Part shown: positions 24,578 to 35,829 of the stretch, piece by piece
Numbering within the stretch: the first letter of the stretch is position 1
Layout of the letters: each line of letters starts with the position of its first letter
NCBI GenBank assembly: GCA_035236585.1
Contig: CP141134.1
Coordinates: 22,374,414 to 22,438,413 of the forward strand
Direction: 5' to 3'
Length of the DNA stretch: 64,000 nt
DNA from: Warburgia ugandensis
Lineage: Eukaryota > Streptophyta > Magnoliopsida > Canellales > Canellaceae
Position numbers and translations under genes: made by a program
Notes under the pieces: generated by a model
What the model was told of the DNA's origin: nothing
Databases searched by the model: none
What the model saw: only the letters and a program-made list of their open reading frames with translations

Positions 24578-24582
24578 ACTAA
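24578..24582. repeat. Target site duplication of solo LTR G, left copy (ACTAA)
   Basis: ACTAA here and at 29160-29164 flank the LTR exactly, the 5-bp duplication expected from Ty3/gypsy integrase. Confidence 0.88.
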
Positions 24583-24986
24583 TGTGGGGACCCGGGTTTT
24601 TATAACACATTTTATAATACATTTTATAAAGATAGGGCCCTTAGAGTAAAAAAAAATTTTTCGCAAACCAAAGCAGCAGAAATTCTTTTCTTTAGAATTT
24701 GTTTTGTAAAACCCAAGTCACCACTTCATACATAACATAAGTAGAATTTTGTACATGATAAAATTCCATTGAAGGAATATACTTTTATTAAACTTCAGGA
24801 TCCATCCAATGGTTCACAGTATACAGCCCATTGTATCTTTACAATACTTGTCCAAATACATAATCCAAATTACAAAGTTCAAAATTCAATACATGCTCTC
24901 AATACAATGTTTCAAGGGATATACCCTGATTACTTATTCTTCAATAGTTCTTCAAGTCTAGAGATCCTAAGTCTCCTTCTCTGTAT

Positions 24987-25026
24987 CTGAGATATTATAA
25001 ACATTCGAACATTTACAATATCTCAG
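24987..25026. repeat. Conserved hairpin in solo LTR G
   Basis: Arms CTGAGATATTATAAA (24987-25001) and TTTACAATATCTCAG (25012-25026), next to CAAGCTATGCTTGGTAGGG. The hairpin and its neighbour match 11401-11463 of solo LTR H in opposite orientation. Confidence 0.7.
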
Positions 25027-26329
25027 CAAGCTATGCTTGGTAGGGATAAGAATGTAAGTTATTGACAGTATAATCTCAATATTCAATTATCCCATAATTC
25101 ATTCTATCATAAACACATTCATAGATAACTATTATTTATATGGACATCTCATTTCCTTGTCATTTGTGTTCACCATTATATATACATATTGTATAAGGAC
25201 AAATTCATTAAAATTGTAAAAATAATCAATAATCATTTCTATACAAAGCTGATCAACTCCTTTCATTATAGGAGATTTGTATCTCAACCAGTTACTATAC
25301 TGGGAATTTCCCTTATTGGGAAAAATATTGGTAATATACAATTACCTGGCATTTCATCATGCCATCCCTTAAGGCGTTTCACTATGCCAACTTCATATGC
25401 ATCATAATGCAAAATAATCAAGGACTACTATGCTTGTAGTCGAATCCGTACACCGCGCCCGGATAACTGTTTTATAATCCACTTATACCATTCTTAGTGG
25501 AAATTACAATATCCATGTCCATATGGGAGGACCATGACTGTCACAGTGGTGGCCTTCCCATAATTGCCATACCCGACTTTTAGCCTTTCTTAAGCTTGGT
25601 ATTCAATATCATCAAGTTTCAGAGAGTGGGTGGCCAAACCCTCTTAACTCTCCTAGCATAGCGTTCCCAGGCCTATGCCTGTTTAAAACAAAACCACAAG
25701 CCTCCAAGCTTGTATGTAAAATAATACTTATATATATATCAGACTATCTGTCTGTTTATCTAGGGTTGGAATATTTTCTACATTCCTATTAATTTAGGGT
25801 TGTTCTCAATTCTCAACTTAACCATTTTATACTTATTTTCCTCATCATTTGGTTGGATCATATTTCAATTTGAGGTATTTACCTTAATATATTGGTATTA
25901 TACATGTCAATACTTCAAAACATACTATCATGTATTAGACATGTATGTTCATGTAAAGGCATTCTTAATAATCCACCTACCTCAATAAGGTATTCTTACT
26001 CCTTGAAATCTGTCATAGTCTCGACCACATATATCTGTCAAATCATATGTACAATGTCATTTTTCTAATCAAGGGTACATACTACATGGTCTTTTGATCA
26101 TCCTTATGTAGGATAATCTGAATCTTTCTTCCTTGAATAATATATATCCAAGGGTTTAATATCATCTATACAAATACTATCTATATCATACATAAACAAT
26201 CTAATCTACATTGGTGTTTATTTTTTCTTATTATTTTTTATCATCTTTATCTTACTTACTATTTTTATTAGGGTTAGATAATTTTCTATCTTTTTATGTT
26301 CTTATTATTATTCAACCAGTTAGTGTCTT

Positions 26330-26720
26330 ACTTGGTTGAAGATAATTTATTTCTTCCTAGTACTAAACAGCTCCTCCTTATTTCAGGTTGACTAGTGCTT
26401 ACCAGTTAAAGTCTGCTCAAAAAGTGGTTAATATAGCCCTCATGTAAGGAGGCATTTAGACCTCTCTTACGTCAATGGGAGGTGAGAGAAAAGGACTTGG
26501 CTCTTGTATACCCCCTATAACCACAATGTTAAGAGTCCAATGGAGTGATACTAGCTCAACCTTTGATAAGGTTCCCATGAGCTCTTTACCTTAAGTCCCT
26601 TCTCTAATTGATTTTAATTAATTTCCATGGATATGCACAATGTCATCCATGGATGTTCATTATTTTCCTACTTTGGGCCAAGGAAATGATAAATCATTGC
26701 TTATATTGTCCTACTAACTA
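26330..26720 (-). repeat. OTA leader-like segment inside solo LTR G
   Basis: Read on the minus strand, this segment parallels the leader of element C (about 47290-47660): TTGGCCCA, AAATCAAT-AGA-AAGGGAC, GTGGTTAT-AGGGG, then the shared GCCTCCTTACATGAGGG and TTAACCACTTT, AACTGGTAAGCA and AGTCAAC. The spacing is similar too. It is foreign to solo LTR H, so it is probably an insertion or recombination product within LTR G. Confidence 0.65.
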
Positions 26721-28591
26721 TAACCCTTATTAAGTTAAAATCATTTATTCATCTTAGTTGTCTATGAATCTCTATATTTCATTAGTTTACATTTTTGGTG
26801 ATTTATGCTCATTATATCTTAACAACTGCTTAACAATTGAATATAATGTTACAATAATTAAATTGTAAACTTTAAAGCATAAATCGAATATAAGTCTAAC
26901 AACCATATACTAACATTCTTCTTATGAATGTAACTTAAGCTAGTGAAATAAAACTAATATGATCCTAAGTTATGAAACACATAAAATTGTACTTCTATCA
27001 TAATGGAATCATGCTTAAATCTCTCATTTACACTAACATGGCCCTAAGATAATCAAATCTACTAACAAACTAATCATTTAGGGCATATCATACTAAAATT
27101 TAAAGATTACACTATCATGCTTTCTAACTTATAACATAAATCACATTTACATTTCTATATCCAATAAAAGACAATTAAACTAATTATATTGAGATTATTA
27201 TAAACCTTTAAATATGATCCAATCATTAGATCTTAGGTATTTTCATTTAGATCAAAGGTTTTAATTACCTTTAGGGCTTTTAATCCATTAAGATCCAAAA
27301 ATCATATCCACTTGATTTTGTTACATTTAATCCATGATCTAACTGGATTCCATTATAATATCATCCATTTAATCCATCTCAAGGATCTGATCATACTTGG
27401 TCTCATTGATCAAGTGGGTCCCTTTGTATTTTTAGGGTTTTTCTACCATAAAGGGTAGATCCCTTAATTTATTCAAGATCTATCCAAATTAACCATGGAT
27501 ATGACTTTAGTGCAGTATTATATCATCATTAAAATAAATTACCAAGATCTGATCACCTCAGATCTTGAATATCTTAGAAATTGAAAACTTATCTCTAAAA
27601 TACAGAATGTTTCATGAATAATGTTATACATATTATGATTTCATAAGAATCTAGACCTTACAAGCTTTTCATAGATTTTTTCTGATCTCAATTTGGAGTT
27701 CATATGACTCCACAATCTAAATTTGAACGGCCCAGATTAGTCGGGCAGAACAAGTCAGGCGGACGAAATTGTCGCTGCGCGCCCGTTACCGGGACACAAG
27801 CGGGGCGCGCTCCCCCAAGACATCCGTTTCATGCATGGTCGTCCATCGGGATGATGTCACACACGCATTACGCATGCGGGGATGCTATCATGTTGCACAT
27901 TCTCGTGTGGCGTTTTGCGCAGCGTCCTGGGAGCCGCTAGAAACGGATCTTCTTTAGGAAGACCAAACAGTCCATTTTGGACTGTCCAATCAATTCCTCT
28001 TAATTGAGGGCCCAAACCTTATTATAGTTTCTTAAAACTTTTACTCTAGGGGTTTTGGACCCTTCTGGATCGACTAGAAAGATCAGATTTTCCATCTGAG
28101 CTCTCTATCACCATGAATTGAAGACTCTGGTATTTACTTTTCTTTTACAATTTTTCATTCAAATAAAATTACAGAAAAATAAAAATTACACTAAACAATA
28201 ATAAACATGTATATGAAGTAGTTCCACCTACCTAATTGGAGAAAAAACTTATATTTGATGCCCAATTTGAGAGAATTACCGGTTGATGATAATATAGCTC
28301 AATTGTCCCCATTTTGTGATTTTCTGTTGTTGGAATCATTGGATCATGAAATTGAGTTGGGGTTTTTGTATATATGGTAGTATAAGATGTTATGGATGGT
28401 GGAATTTATGAGATTACACCTGAAATGAAGTGCCTAATTGATTTTAGGTCTCTTGTTCCAATTAGAAAGAGGAGAGAGAAATAAGGAAAAGAGAGGTTGG
28501 GGAAGGATGAAAGAGAATTTGGGGCTAAAACTCTAAGAAGATTTGGGAATTTTGTGGGAAAGGTTGTGAAAATTTTTGAAATTTTTTGGGA

Positions 28592-28602
28592 CATATTTAT
28601 AG
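28592..28602 (-). promoter_or_regulatory. TATA box of solo LTR G
   Basis: The minus strand reads CTATAAATATG, about 560 bases inside the LTR start, similar in depth to the other Tekay-like LTRs. Confidence 0.5.
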
Positions 28603-29159
28603 CCAATTTTGAATTTTTTATTATTTCTTTTGATAATATCTTTTATTACTTTATAATTTTTTATTACAAGTGCATTCTCCATTCCTATCCCATTCTCCAC
28701 TACAATCTCCACTATCAGCTGATAATGCAATGAGCAATTATTGTTGCTTCTAGAACCCCACTTTCATGTACAAAGACCTTTTTGCCCTTTTAACTCCAAA
28801 ATTGGAGAAAAATAGATAATATTTGTCTGAAATCAGAATTGAGCATACTTAGTGGCATTGGAATCATATTTCTGAGTACTTCATGAGTATTGAGGTCTTA
28901 TTTCTTGGCTATGGGTAAAATTATCATTTTACCCTCAAATGGAGAATATTAAGGAATTTTCATTTTAACTCAGAATTAAACGTACTTAATGTTGTTTCGA
29001 TCAGTTTTCCTAGTACATGCATAATTTTTATGTTTTAATTCTTGATATAATCTCTATAAAAAAAGAATTTTTAATAACCTAATATTCCAGCCCAGAATTG
29101 CTAAAAATTCAAACTTTATTAATTTTCTTAATAATTTACAAAAATTTGGGGTCATTACA

Positions 29160-29164
29160 ACTAA
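29160..29164. repeat. Target site duplication of solo LTR G, right copy (ACTAA)
   Basis: Identical to 24578-24582. Confidence 0.88.
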
Positions 29165-29198
29165 TTGGGTACGATTATACAAAATTGAACACTTATCA

Positions 29199-29370
29199 CA
29201 CCACTCAACCAGAATTTTTCTAATCTCTAGCAAAATATGCTAAAAATCACGAAAACAAAATGGTTGCTTTAATAGGTACTTACGATTACAATTAGCATAT
29301 GCAACAAGCCCTTAAACTCTTAGGTTATCCCTAATGGACAAATTATGCTTTGTGAGGGTTTGCAATGAAT
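29199..29370 (-). mobile_element. Internal 3' fragment of the OTA element that owns LTR E
   Basis: Just inside the LTR edge. The stretch CCAGAATTTTTC, CTCTAGCAAAATATG, GTACTTACGATTACAATTAG and CATATGCAACAAGCCCTTAA corresponds base for base, with differences, to 32985-33150 of copy A and 39970-40135 of copy B. It stops at 29370, where the LINE tail begins. Confidence 0.75.
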
Positions 29371-29396
29371 CATCATCATCATCATCATCATCATCA
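29371..29396 (-). repeat. (TGA)n tail of the RTE LINE
   Basis: About eight CAT units on the plus strand, i.e. TGA/ATG repeats at the 3' end of the minus-strand LINE. Short repeat tails instead of poly(A) are normal for RTE elements. Confidence 0.88.
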
Positions 29397-29488
29397 AGAC
29401 CTTATCCCAATTAAGGATCAGCCACATGAATCTTATTCCTCCATTCCACTCTATTAAATACCATGGTTTCATTTAGTCCCAAAGTTTT

Positions 29489-30990
29489 TCAATCTTTCCT
29501 CACCACTTCTATCCACGTTCTTTTGGGCCTTCCCCTTGCCCTTTTAGAACCTTCTACTTGTATTGCCTCACTCCTTCTAACTAGTGCCGTTGTTGGTCTC
29601 CTTTGGACATGTCCAAACCATCTAAGTCTAATATCCCTCATCTTATTACCTATTGGTGCTACCCCTAAATTTCCTTTAATATTTTCATTTCTAATTCTGT
29701 CCTTTCTTGTCTTACCACTCATCCATCTCAACATCCTCATTTCTGCGACGCTCATCCTATGAGTATCATGTTCCTTAACTGGCCAACACTCTAATCTATA
29801 GAGCATGGCTGGCCTTATAACCATCCTATAGAATTTTCCTTTTAGTTTGAGTGGCACCCGCCGATCACATAAAACTCCAGATGCACATCTCCATTTGTTC
29901 CAACCCGCTTGGATTCTCTGGGTAACCTCCCTCTCAATCTCTCCACTCTCATGGATCAATGATCCTAAGTACCGAAAGAGGTCTTTCACGAGGACTTCTT
30001 AGTTATCAATCTTGATTGGTGTTCTACTCCTACTCTCCTTGCTAAAATTACGTTCCATATATTCTATCTTAGTTCGACTAATTTTAAATCCTTCAGATTC
30101 TAATGCTTCTCTCCATAACTCTAGCTTTATGTCTACACCCTCCCTTGTCTCATCAAGTAAGACTATATCATCTGCAAATAGCATGCACCAAGGGATCTCC
30201 TAGTACAAATGTTTTGTTTACTCATCCATAACTAATGTGAAGAGGTATGGACTCAATGCCGATCCTTGGTGCAATCCTACAGTGACAGGAAAATCACCAG
30301 TCACACCACTAGTGGTCTTAACATTGTTATTGCTCCCTCATACATATCTTTAATTAAGTCTATATACCCTTGAGAAACCCCCTTACCCCCCAACACCCTC
30401 CATATTAACTCTCTAGGACTTTCATAAGCTTTCTCTAAATCTATAAAGACCATCTGTAGGTCTTTCCTCCTCTCCCTATATTTCTCTATTAATTGTCTTA
30501 GCAAGAAAATAGCTTTCATGGTAGACCTCTCAGGCATGAAACCAAACTAATTCTCCGATACACTTGTTTCATGTCGTAGCCTCTTCTCAATCACTCTTTC
30601 AAAAATTTTCATAGTGTGACTCATAAGTTTGATCCCTCGATAATTAGTGCAGCTATGAATGTCACCTTTATTATTATAGATTGGTACAATAGAGCTTTTC
30701 CTCCACTCATTAGGCATTTTCTTTGATTTTATAATCTTGTTAAACAACTTGGTCAACCAAACTACCCCAATATCTCCCATATGCTTCCAAACCTCTATTG
30801 GTACACCATCAAGCCCCATGGCCTTTCCTGATTTCATCTTTTTCAAGGCCTCTTTTACTTCAGGTATTCTAATCCTACGTTCATATATATAATATCCAAT
30901 GTTATTTAGATTTATATTATTTTCAATCCCTATATTCTCAGAGCTATTGTCATTTAATAATTTTTGAAAGTATGTTTCCCACCTTTGTTT
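29489..30990 (-). pseudogene. RTE LINE reverse transcriptase and C-terminal domain
   Basis: Minus-strand blocks in order: KKMKSGKAMGLDGVPIEVWK and NYRGIKLMSH (30547-30846); FGFMPERSTMKAIFLLRQL and MVFIDLEKAYE with the motif A Asp (30301-30537); [17 protein letters not shown] with the catalytic Asp pair and [11 protein letters not shown] (29999-30184); and the C-terminal domain with YLGSLI, RRVPLKLKGKFYR, RPAMLY, MLRWM and RWFGHVQRRP (29489-29989, 166 codons). The enzyme primes cDNA synthesis on nicked target DNA. The stop before FGFMPERS stands where Gln is usual; frameshifts lie at about 30850-31050 and 30185-30300. The catalytic residues survive but no single frame joins them. Confidence 0.87.
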
Positions 30991-31049
30991 GATCTCATCT
31001 TCTTTGACTAATACCCTTTGATCATTGCTTCTAATACACCTAACATTAT

Positions 31050-32321
31050 TTAAGTCCTTACCCTTCTGTTCTTTATTTTTACAAGTTTAAACACATCTTT
31101 CTCACCTTCTCTTGTTCCTAATTTATTATGGAGCTCATCATATGTTTTAAGTTTAGCCTCACTTACTATTTTCTTAACCGTGTTTTTAGCATTCTTATAT
31201 TGTTCATAGTTTTCATTATTTCTAATCTTTTGCCAAGCTTTAAAATGCATCCATTTTTCTTTAATAACTTTTTGCACTATTTCACTCCACCACCATGTTT
31301 CCTTTGCTGATAGCCTTTTACCTTTAGATACTCCTAAGACATCTTTTGCCACTTTCTTAATGGACTCAGCCATATTAGTCCACATGGTATTTACTTCTGT
31401 TTCATAGTTCCAATTTCCTACAACCATCAACTTATTTTTGAATGAGGTTATTTTCTCTCCTTTTAAGTTCCACCACTTAGTTTTTGGATGTGTACTAAGT
31501 TCAGTTCTTTTACTCCATCTTTTAATATGGATATTCATAACCATTAACCTATGTTGTGAGGTTAAACTCTCACTAGGTATCACCTTACAATCCTTGTATA
31601 TAGATCATTCATTATTCCTAAGTAGAAAAAAGTCTATTTGGCTTTTATGAAGTCCACTTTTAAAGGTTATTAAGTGTTCATCCCTCTTCTTAAAGAGTGT
31701 ATTTGCAATGGACAGGTTATATGACAAAGCAAAATCAAGGATATTCTCCCCCATCTCATTTCGTTCACCTATACCATACCCTCTATGTATTTTATCATAT
31801 CCTTCCTTATCTTTTCCTACATGGCCATTTAAGTCTGCTCCTATAAATATCCCCTCAGTGTTGAGAATTTCTTGTATGACTCCCTCCATATCTTCCCAAA
31901 ACTATCTATTGATTATGTCTTGTAACCCTACTTGTGGTGCGTATGCACTAATAACATTTATAATCTGCTCTCTTAGAACAATTATTATTATTATAATTCT
32001 ACCATAGATTCTTTTAATGTCCACAACTTTATCCTTTAATTCCTTATCCACTATTATTCCTATGCTATTTTTATTATTTTCCTTTCCTACGTACCATAAT
32101 TTATACCTATCTATTTCTCTAGCTTTAGCCCCTTTCCACTTGGTTTCTTGGATACAAGCGATGTTGACACTCCTACATTTCATTGCGTCTACTAACTCCA
32201 AACTCTTACCTATCAATGTCCCTATATTCCATGTAGCAATGCGAATCTTATGCTCTGGAGATACCTTATTTACTACCGCCTTTCTCAACCTCCATGCTAT
32301 GAACCCATGTCCACTTTTCAC
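31050..32321 (-). pseudogene. RTE LINE apurinic/apyrimidinic-type endonuclease domain
   Basis: One frame is followed from ATG 32321 to 31050 with stops at 31902-31904 and 31605-31607. It shows IRIATWNIGTL, NIACIQETKWKG (catalytic Glu), GIIVDKEL, ISAYAPQVG, GADLNGHVG, QIDFFLLR and SESLTSQHRLMVM (catalytic His), the order of exonuclease-endonuclease-phosphatase-fold LINE endonucleases. The part after 31450 is the linker to RT (KTKWWNLKGEK, ETWWWSEIVQ). This domain would nick the target DNA. The stop after INR sits where relatives have Gln or similar. The copy is dead. Confidence 0.87.
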
Positions 32322-32402
32322 TACACCTGGGTTTTAAGGCAGCGCGTCGCTTCCGAGGGGACGCTCTAGTAGCCCTTACCTACTTTTCACTACACTTGGG
32401 GG

Positions 32403-32973
32403 GTACAGTTTGCCTGCCTTCTATGATTCAGCCAATGGGGGTGAAAAGAAAAAATTAGTAATAAAAAGGGGTCTGGTTTCCTCTTTTCAAATTAGCCAAA
32501 AATGGAAGGAGGTGGTGGTGGCTGGTTTCCTCTCTTCAAAGCCCACCACCTTCTCATTTGCCTTCTTCCACTTTCCTTCTAGCTTGCTTTCCTCCTTGGA
32601 GACTTTTAATTATTGGGGCTTTCCAGATCTTCTCCATGTTTTCCTTTCAAACAAAGTTTCCTTTAAGAAATTATTCCATCTACACCAATAATATTTGATG
32701 GGTGACCTCCACTGTGAACTTTTGATTTAAGTTATCCTATCTTATTTGAGCTGATCTACAAAATATAAGACTCTATTGGAATCATCTAAACCATACATTA
32801 AGCATCTTACAAGCTCTAATGATCACTTGATATTTAAATTTGACAAATTAATGGTTGGATGGTCAATTTAAGCTAAAATTCATATTTCATCTAAAAGTTA
32901 TCAAATTGTTGAGTTAGATGATGTAATTAAATGCTAAATTAAGGGTATTTTGGCCAAAATTAAACACTTAACA
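32403..32973 (-). repeat. OTA copy A, truncated 3' LTR
   Basis: The minus strand starts TGTTAAGTGTTTAATTTTGG at 32973, like the LTRs of element C. It runs parallel to 39390-39958 of copy B (block GGGGTCTGGTTTCCTC, CTTTTCAAATTAGCC, GGAGACTTTTAATTATT). At 32403 homology ends at the LINE. About 1.6 kb of LTR is missing compared with B. Just inside is the tract GGTTGGGGTGTG. Confidence 0.82.
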
Positions 32974-34760
32974 CACACCCCAACCAGCATTTTGCTAGTC
33001 CCTAGCAAAACATGAGAAAAATCCATTTTCAAAAACTAAAACAAGGTGCCACTTTCGTAGGTACTCACGATTGCATTTAGCATATGCAATAAGCACTTTA
33101 ACCTCTAGGTTGACCCTAGTGAACGAGTTAGGCCTCGTGAGGGTTTGTAGTGAATACACCCACAAAATACAATAAAGTTGAGTCCCCTATTATATCATAG
33201 AGAATCCTCATTCACTAACATTCTATTAGCTTTTCACAACTTAATGGAGAAGATTTGACAGTTTTACAAAATCATACACATATGAAAGACATTTTAATTG
33301 AGTTATTTCTAGAAGTGCATGTGTGTGTGTACAACCACACAAATCTTGACTTCTAACAGGATATGCTTAAATTTCATTAGAAATATGTCTTGACCTCAAA
33401 TCCTCACAAGTATACACTCAAAAATGAAACTCTCATATACAGGTTTAAATATATTTCTCTCATTGTGTGATCAAATACAATAAGCTAATGGTTCACATAA
33501 TAGAATTTTTTTTATTTTTTTTAATGCTTACGAGGGAAAGGAAAGTGATCTGTAAGAGTGATCAAGAATATTAAGGGTCTTTTACCTTAATTCCTTCTTT
33601 TTATCTCCTCTTTGAGGCTATGTTTTACCTAAGATCAATAGGTCTTTAACTAGGATGAAATATATGCTTAGTTTAGGTTCAAAAAAGAAGGGTATAAGGA
33701 ATTGAAAGGTTCAAAATTGAGTAGAAGTATTCAATGAATATCTTTTAGGACAACTTGTCTTTTGGGTTGTAATTCATGTGAATATTTCTTTGTATTTTTG
33801 TCTTTCTCTTTCAATTTTCTCCTCTTTTTCTGTTTCTGATACTTCTTTCTTTTTACTTTTCTTTATATTTGGCCTCTATGGAAGAAAGACGGCTAATTTT
33901 CTCACTTCTTTAGCTTTTTATCCTCTTTTAAACTTTTTCTACTAAATCTACTCATTTTGACAATGGGTAATGGTTATTTATTTTTTTGGTTTATTTTGGG
34001 TTAAGGTAAATAGGGTTAAGAAAGAAAAGGCTTAATAATAGGCTCAAAGGGGCTAACTAGCAATATGATATACTGCGTAGGCTTTATATCTCTAGGCTAA
34101 GTAAGGATGGCCTATATCATTCCTTAGGTTTCCTAAAGCCTATCAAATTTAATAAATTTTCTAGAAATAAAGCTATTACTCCTATTTATTCTTGATGTTT
34201 AACCAAAACAAGGATAACAAGATCACAGTAATATATATATATATACACATATATATAGTCTAAAGAAATTGTAGAATTACTTATAACTCTCTAAAAGAAG
34301 ATAGTCCCCAAATTCACTAGGTTATAGGTCTCCATTGATGTTCCTCTAGGTCTCTAAGTCATTCCTCTTTATTAGTCTTAACTATGTGTTGTGTGTAAAT
34401 GGTTCCCAAGAATTAAATTTCATAAAATATTTCACATATGGATAATATGCAAAACTAATCATATACACTTTCATTAAGAGGAGAAAATAGTATAATTACT
34501 AAATTCTAAACATCCAGTTCTCATCGCAGTAAGGGAACTCTTCCTTAGAAACATTTTCTTTTTTAGACTTTTTTTTTTCAAAAGAATCAAGAAAAGTCAA
34601 AATCACTATGGGCATCCACACCCACCCCCCAACCTCAATGAAACATTGTTCCCAATGTTTGAAACCATAGGATCCTATAAGGAAATTGAGTGATGTAGAC
34701 TCTAAAACCCTAAGTTGCCTACCAGTAAGCACTAAGTTTAACGTCTCAGCTAGACATTAA
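32974..34760 (-). other. OTA copy A, 3' untranslated internal region
   Basis: Non-coding. It is nearly the same as 39959-41700 of copy B throughout, and its features are shared in opposite orientation with 49330-51040 of element C: a CTAGCAAAA block near the polypurine tract, the block around 34010-34150, and the GAGGTTGGGGGGTGG-like tract at 34620-34640. Ends where the protease remnant begins. The open frame 34499-34732 (-) is a chance extension of the 3' end of the coding region. Confidence 0.75.
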
Positions 34761-35560
34761 CAATTGAATTTACAATTTGTAAGATAGGCCTCCAATGGGT
34801 AGAAGATAGATAATAGTGGTGAAACTTCTAGAATTAAATCTTCAATCATGTCACAAGAGTCATCAAGATCTAATTGTTGATTATTTGCATTGAAGACATT
34901 GAGCCTAACTTTTGTATTGCCAAAGGATAATTATAATACACCATTTCTACAATTTATGATTGCATTGGATGTCACTATGAATGGACATCCAAAAATCGCC
35001 AGGATCTGACTACTGGGGTCTGTTACAGGCTGGGTATCCAGGACAACGAAATCGATAGGGAAATAAAACTAATCCACCTATATTAATACATCCTCAACCA
35101 TACCATGAGGAGTCTTAGTGGATCTATCATCTAATTGCAATGTGGTGTTAGGCGGCTTAAACTAACCAAGCCCTAGTTACTTATAGACAGAATATGGCAA
35201 TAGATTAACATTAGCCTCTAAGTTAAGTAATGCCCAATTTATGACATGATCTCCTATAATGCAAGAAATTGTAAGGCATCCTAGATCTTTAAATTTTGTT
35301 GGGGTTTTGTGTTGAATTAAAGAGCTCATCTGCTTAGTGAGGAAGGCTTTCTTTTGCTCATTAAGCTTTCACTTTGTAGTGTAGAGCTCTTTAAGAAATT
35401 TGGCATAAGAAGGAATATCATTTATAGCATTGAGTAATGGAATATTGATTTGTACATGTTTAAACACTTCCATTATTTCATTAAAATTTGTTCCTTTCCT
35501 AGCCTTGTTGAGTAATTGAGGGAATGGAGCTTTAGGCACATAGGGTGCCTCCACTATAGG
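34761..35560 (-). pseudogene. OTA copy A, protease region, RT and integrase missing
   Basis: From 35554 the minus strand reads MEAPYVPKAPFPQLLNKA, then NIPLLNAINDIPSYAKFLKE, the block ahead of the OTA protease. Past a stop it continues as KFKDLGCLTISCIIGD, WALLNLEANVNLLPYSVY, GLG, FKPPNTTLQLDDRS and YFPIDFVVLDTQPV, NAIINCRNG, LSFGN and LNVFN. The active-site segment is L-N-L-E-A-N where the family has D-L-G-A-S, so the catalytic Asp is Asn. After LNVFN the sequence goes straight to the 3' untranslated region at about 34745; no RT, RNase H or integrase follows. Copy B has the same junction. Confidence 0.84.
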
Positions 35561-35829
35561 CTCAGAAGGAGTAGGAGATGTTTGTCTAATCTCTTTCTCA
35601 TGTGTTTTGGTTGCCTCTTTCTCCTCTATAGTTTCCTTAGCTTGCCCTATTTTGTCATCGATCTAACAGCCACTCCTAAAGGTCGTTATAGACATGGTAT
35701 GCTCAAGAGGGTGAATAGCTTGAAAACTTGAACCTATCTCAAATTGACCCTTAGGGTTGTGGATGGGTCCACTAGGGAAATGACCACCCTTTCCCTTATA
35801 AAGGAGTTTAGCTGATAATTGGCTTACTT

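Larger units (their letters stand above)
24583..29159 (-). mobile_element. Tekay-like solo LTR (G), nested in LTR E
   Basis: On the plus strand it begins TGTGGGGACCCGGGTTTTTA and ends TTTGGGGTCATTACA; on the minus strand it runs TGTAATGACCCC ... CCCGGGTCCCCACA, matching the terminal style of the Tekay-like LTRs. The 5-bp flanks ACTAA are identical (24578-24582, 29160-29164). It is 4577 bp, about 0.9 kb longer than solo LTR H; part of the difference is a segment at about 26330-26720 similar to the leader of OTA elements. A TATA box is at 28592-28602, a GC-rich stretch at 27725-27950 and the conserved hairpin at 24987-25026. No internal region is present, so it arose by LTR-LTR recombination. 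Confidence 0.9.
21906..29198 (-). mobile_element. OTA-group LTR (E), minus strand, containing nested solo LTR G
   Basis: After removing the nested LTR (24583-29159) and one target copy, about 2.7 kb of LTR remain (21906-24582 and 29165-29198). The upper edge reads on the minus strand GGTTGAGTGGTG then TGATAAGTGTTCAATTTTGT, a polypurine-like tract followed by an LTR start like that of C and A. The lower edge (TGTTCAGTC, then GGTCAATCCCAGAAGGAATC) matches the inverted LTR ends of B and C. A TATA-like CTATATATAG lies at 23385-23394. LTR E ends element D's protease and so was inserted into D or joined to it later. Related LTR-like sequence lies at 43400-44283 plus 53307-54330. Confidence 0.68.
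29371..32400 (-). mobile_element. RTE-type LINE, nearly full length, inactive
   Basis: On the minus strand the element starts near 32400 with a GC-rich 5' end (GAGCGTCCCCTCGGAAGCGA at about 32350), then an endonuclease domain, reverse transcriptase, a C-terminal domain and a (TGA)n tail at 29371-29396. Domain content, the ATWN start, SQHRLM and FADD motifs and the trinucleotide tail are typical of plant RTE elements. The copy is about 3.0 kb, the usual length, but the frame has many stops and at least two frameshifts. Its flanks do not match each other: OTA internal sequence on the left, OTA LTR sequence on the right. A clean target duplication is not apparent, apart from a shared GTTTGC. Confidence 0.88.

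Noticed and set aside
27704-27957. GC-rich open frames on the plus strand
   Set aside because: They lie antisense in the GC-rich islet of solo LTR G; no known protein pattern.
29371-29396. (CAT)n as an ordinary microsatellite or CRISPR-like repeat
   Set aside because: It sits exactly at the 3' end of the RTE LINE and is its tail.
29463-29762. Plus-strand frames across the LINE (also 30012-30203, 31708-32007, 32017-32337)
   Set aside because: Antisense shadows of the LINE coding strand, which carries the known motifs.
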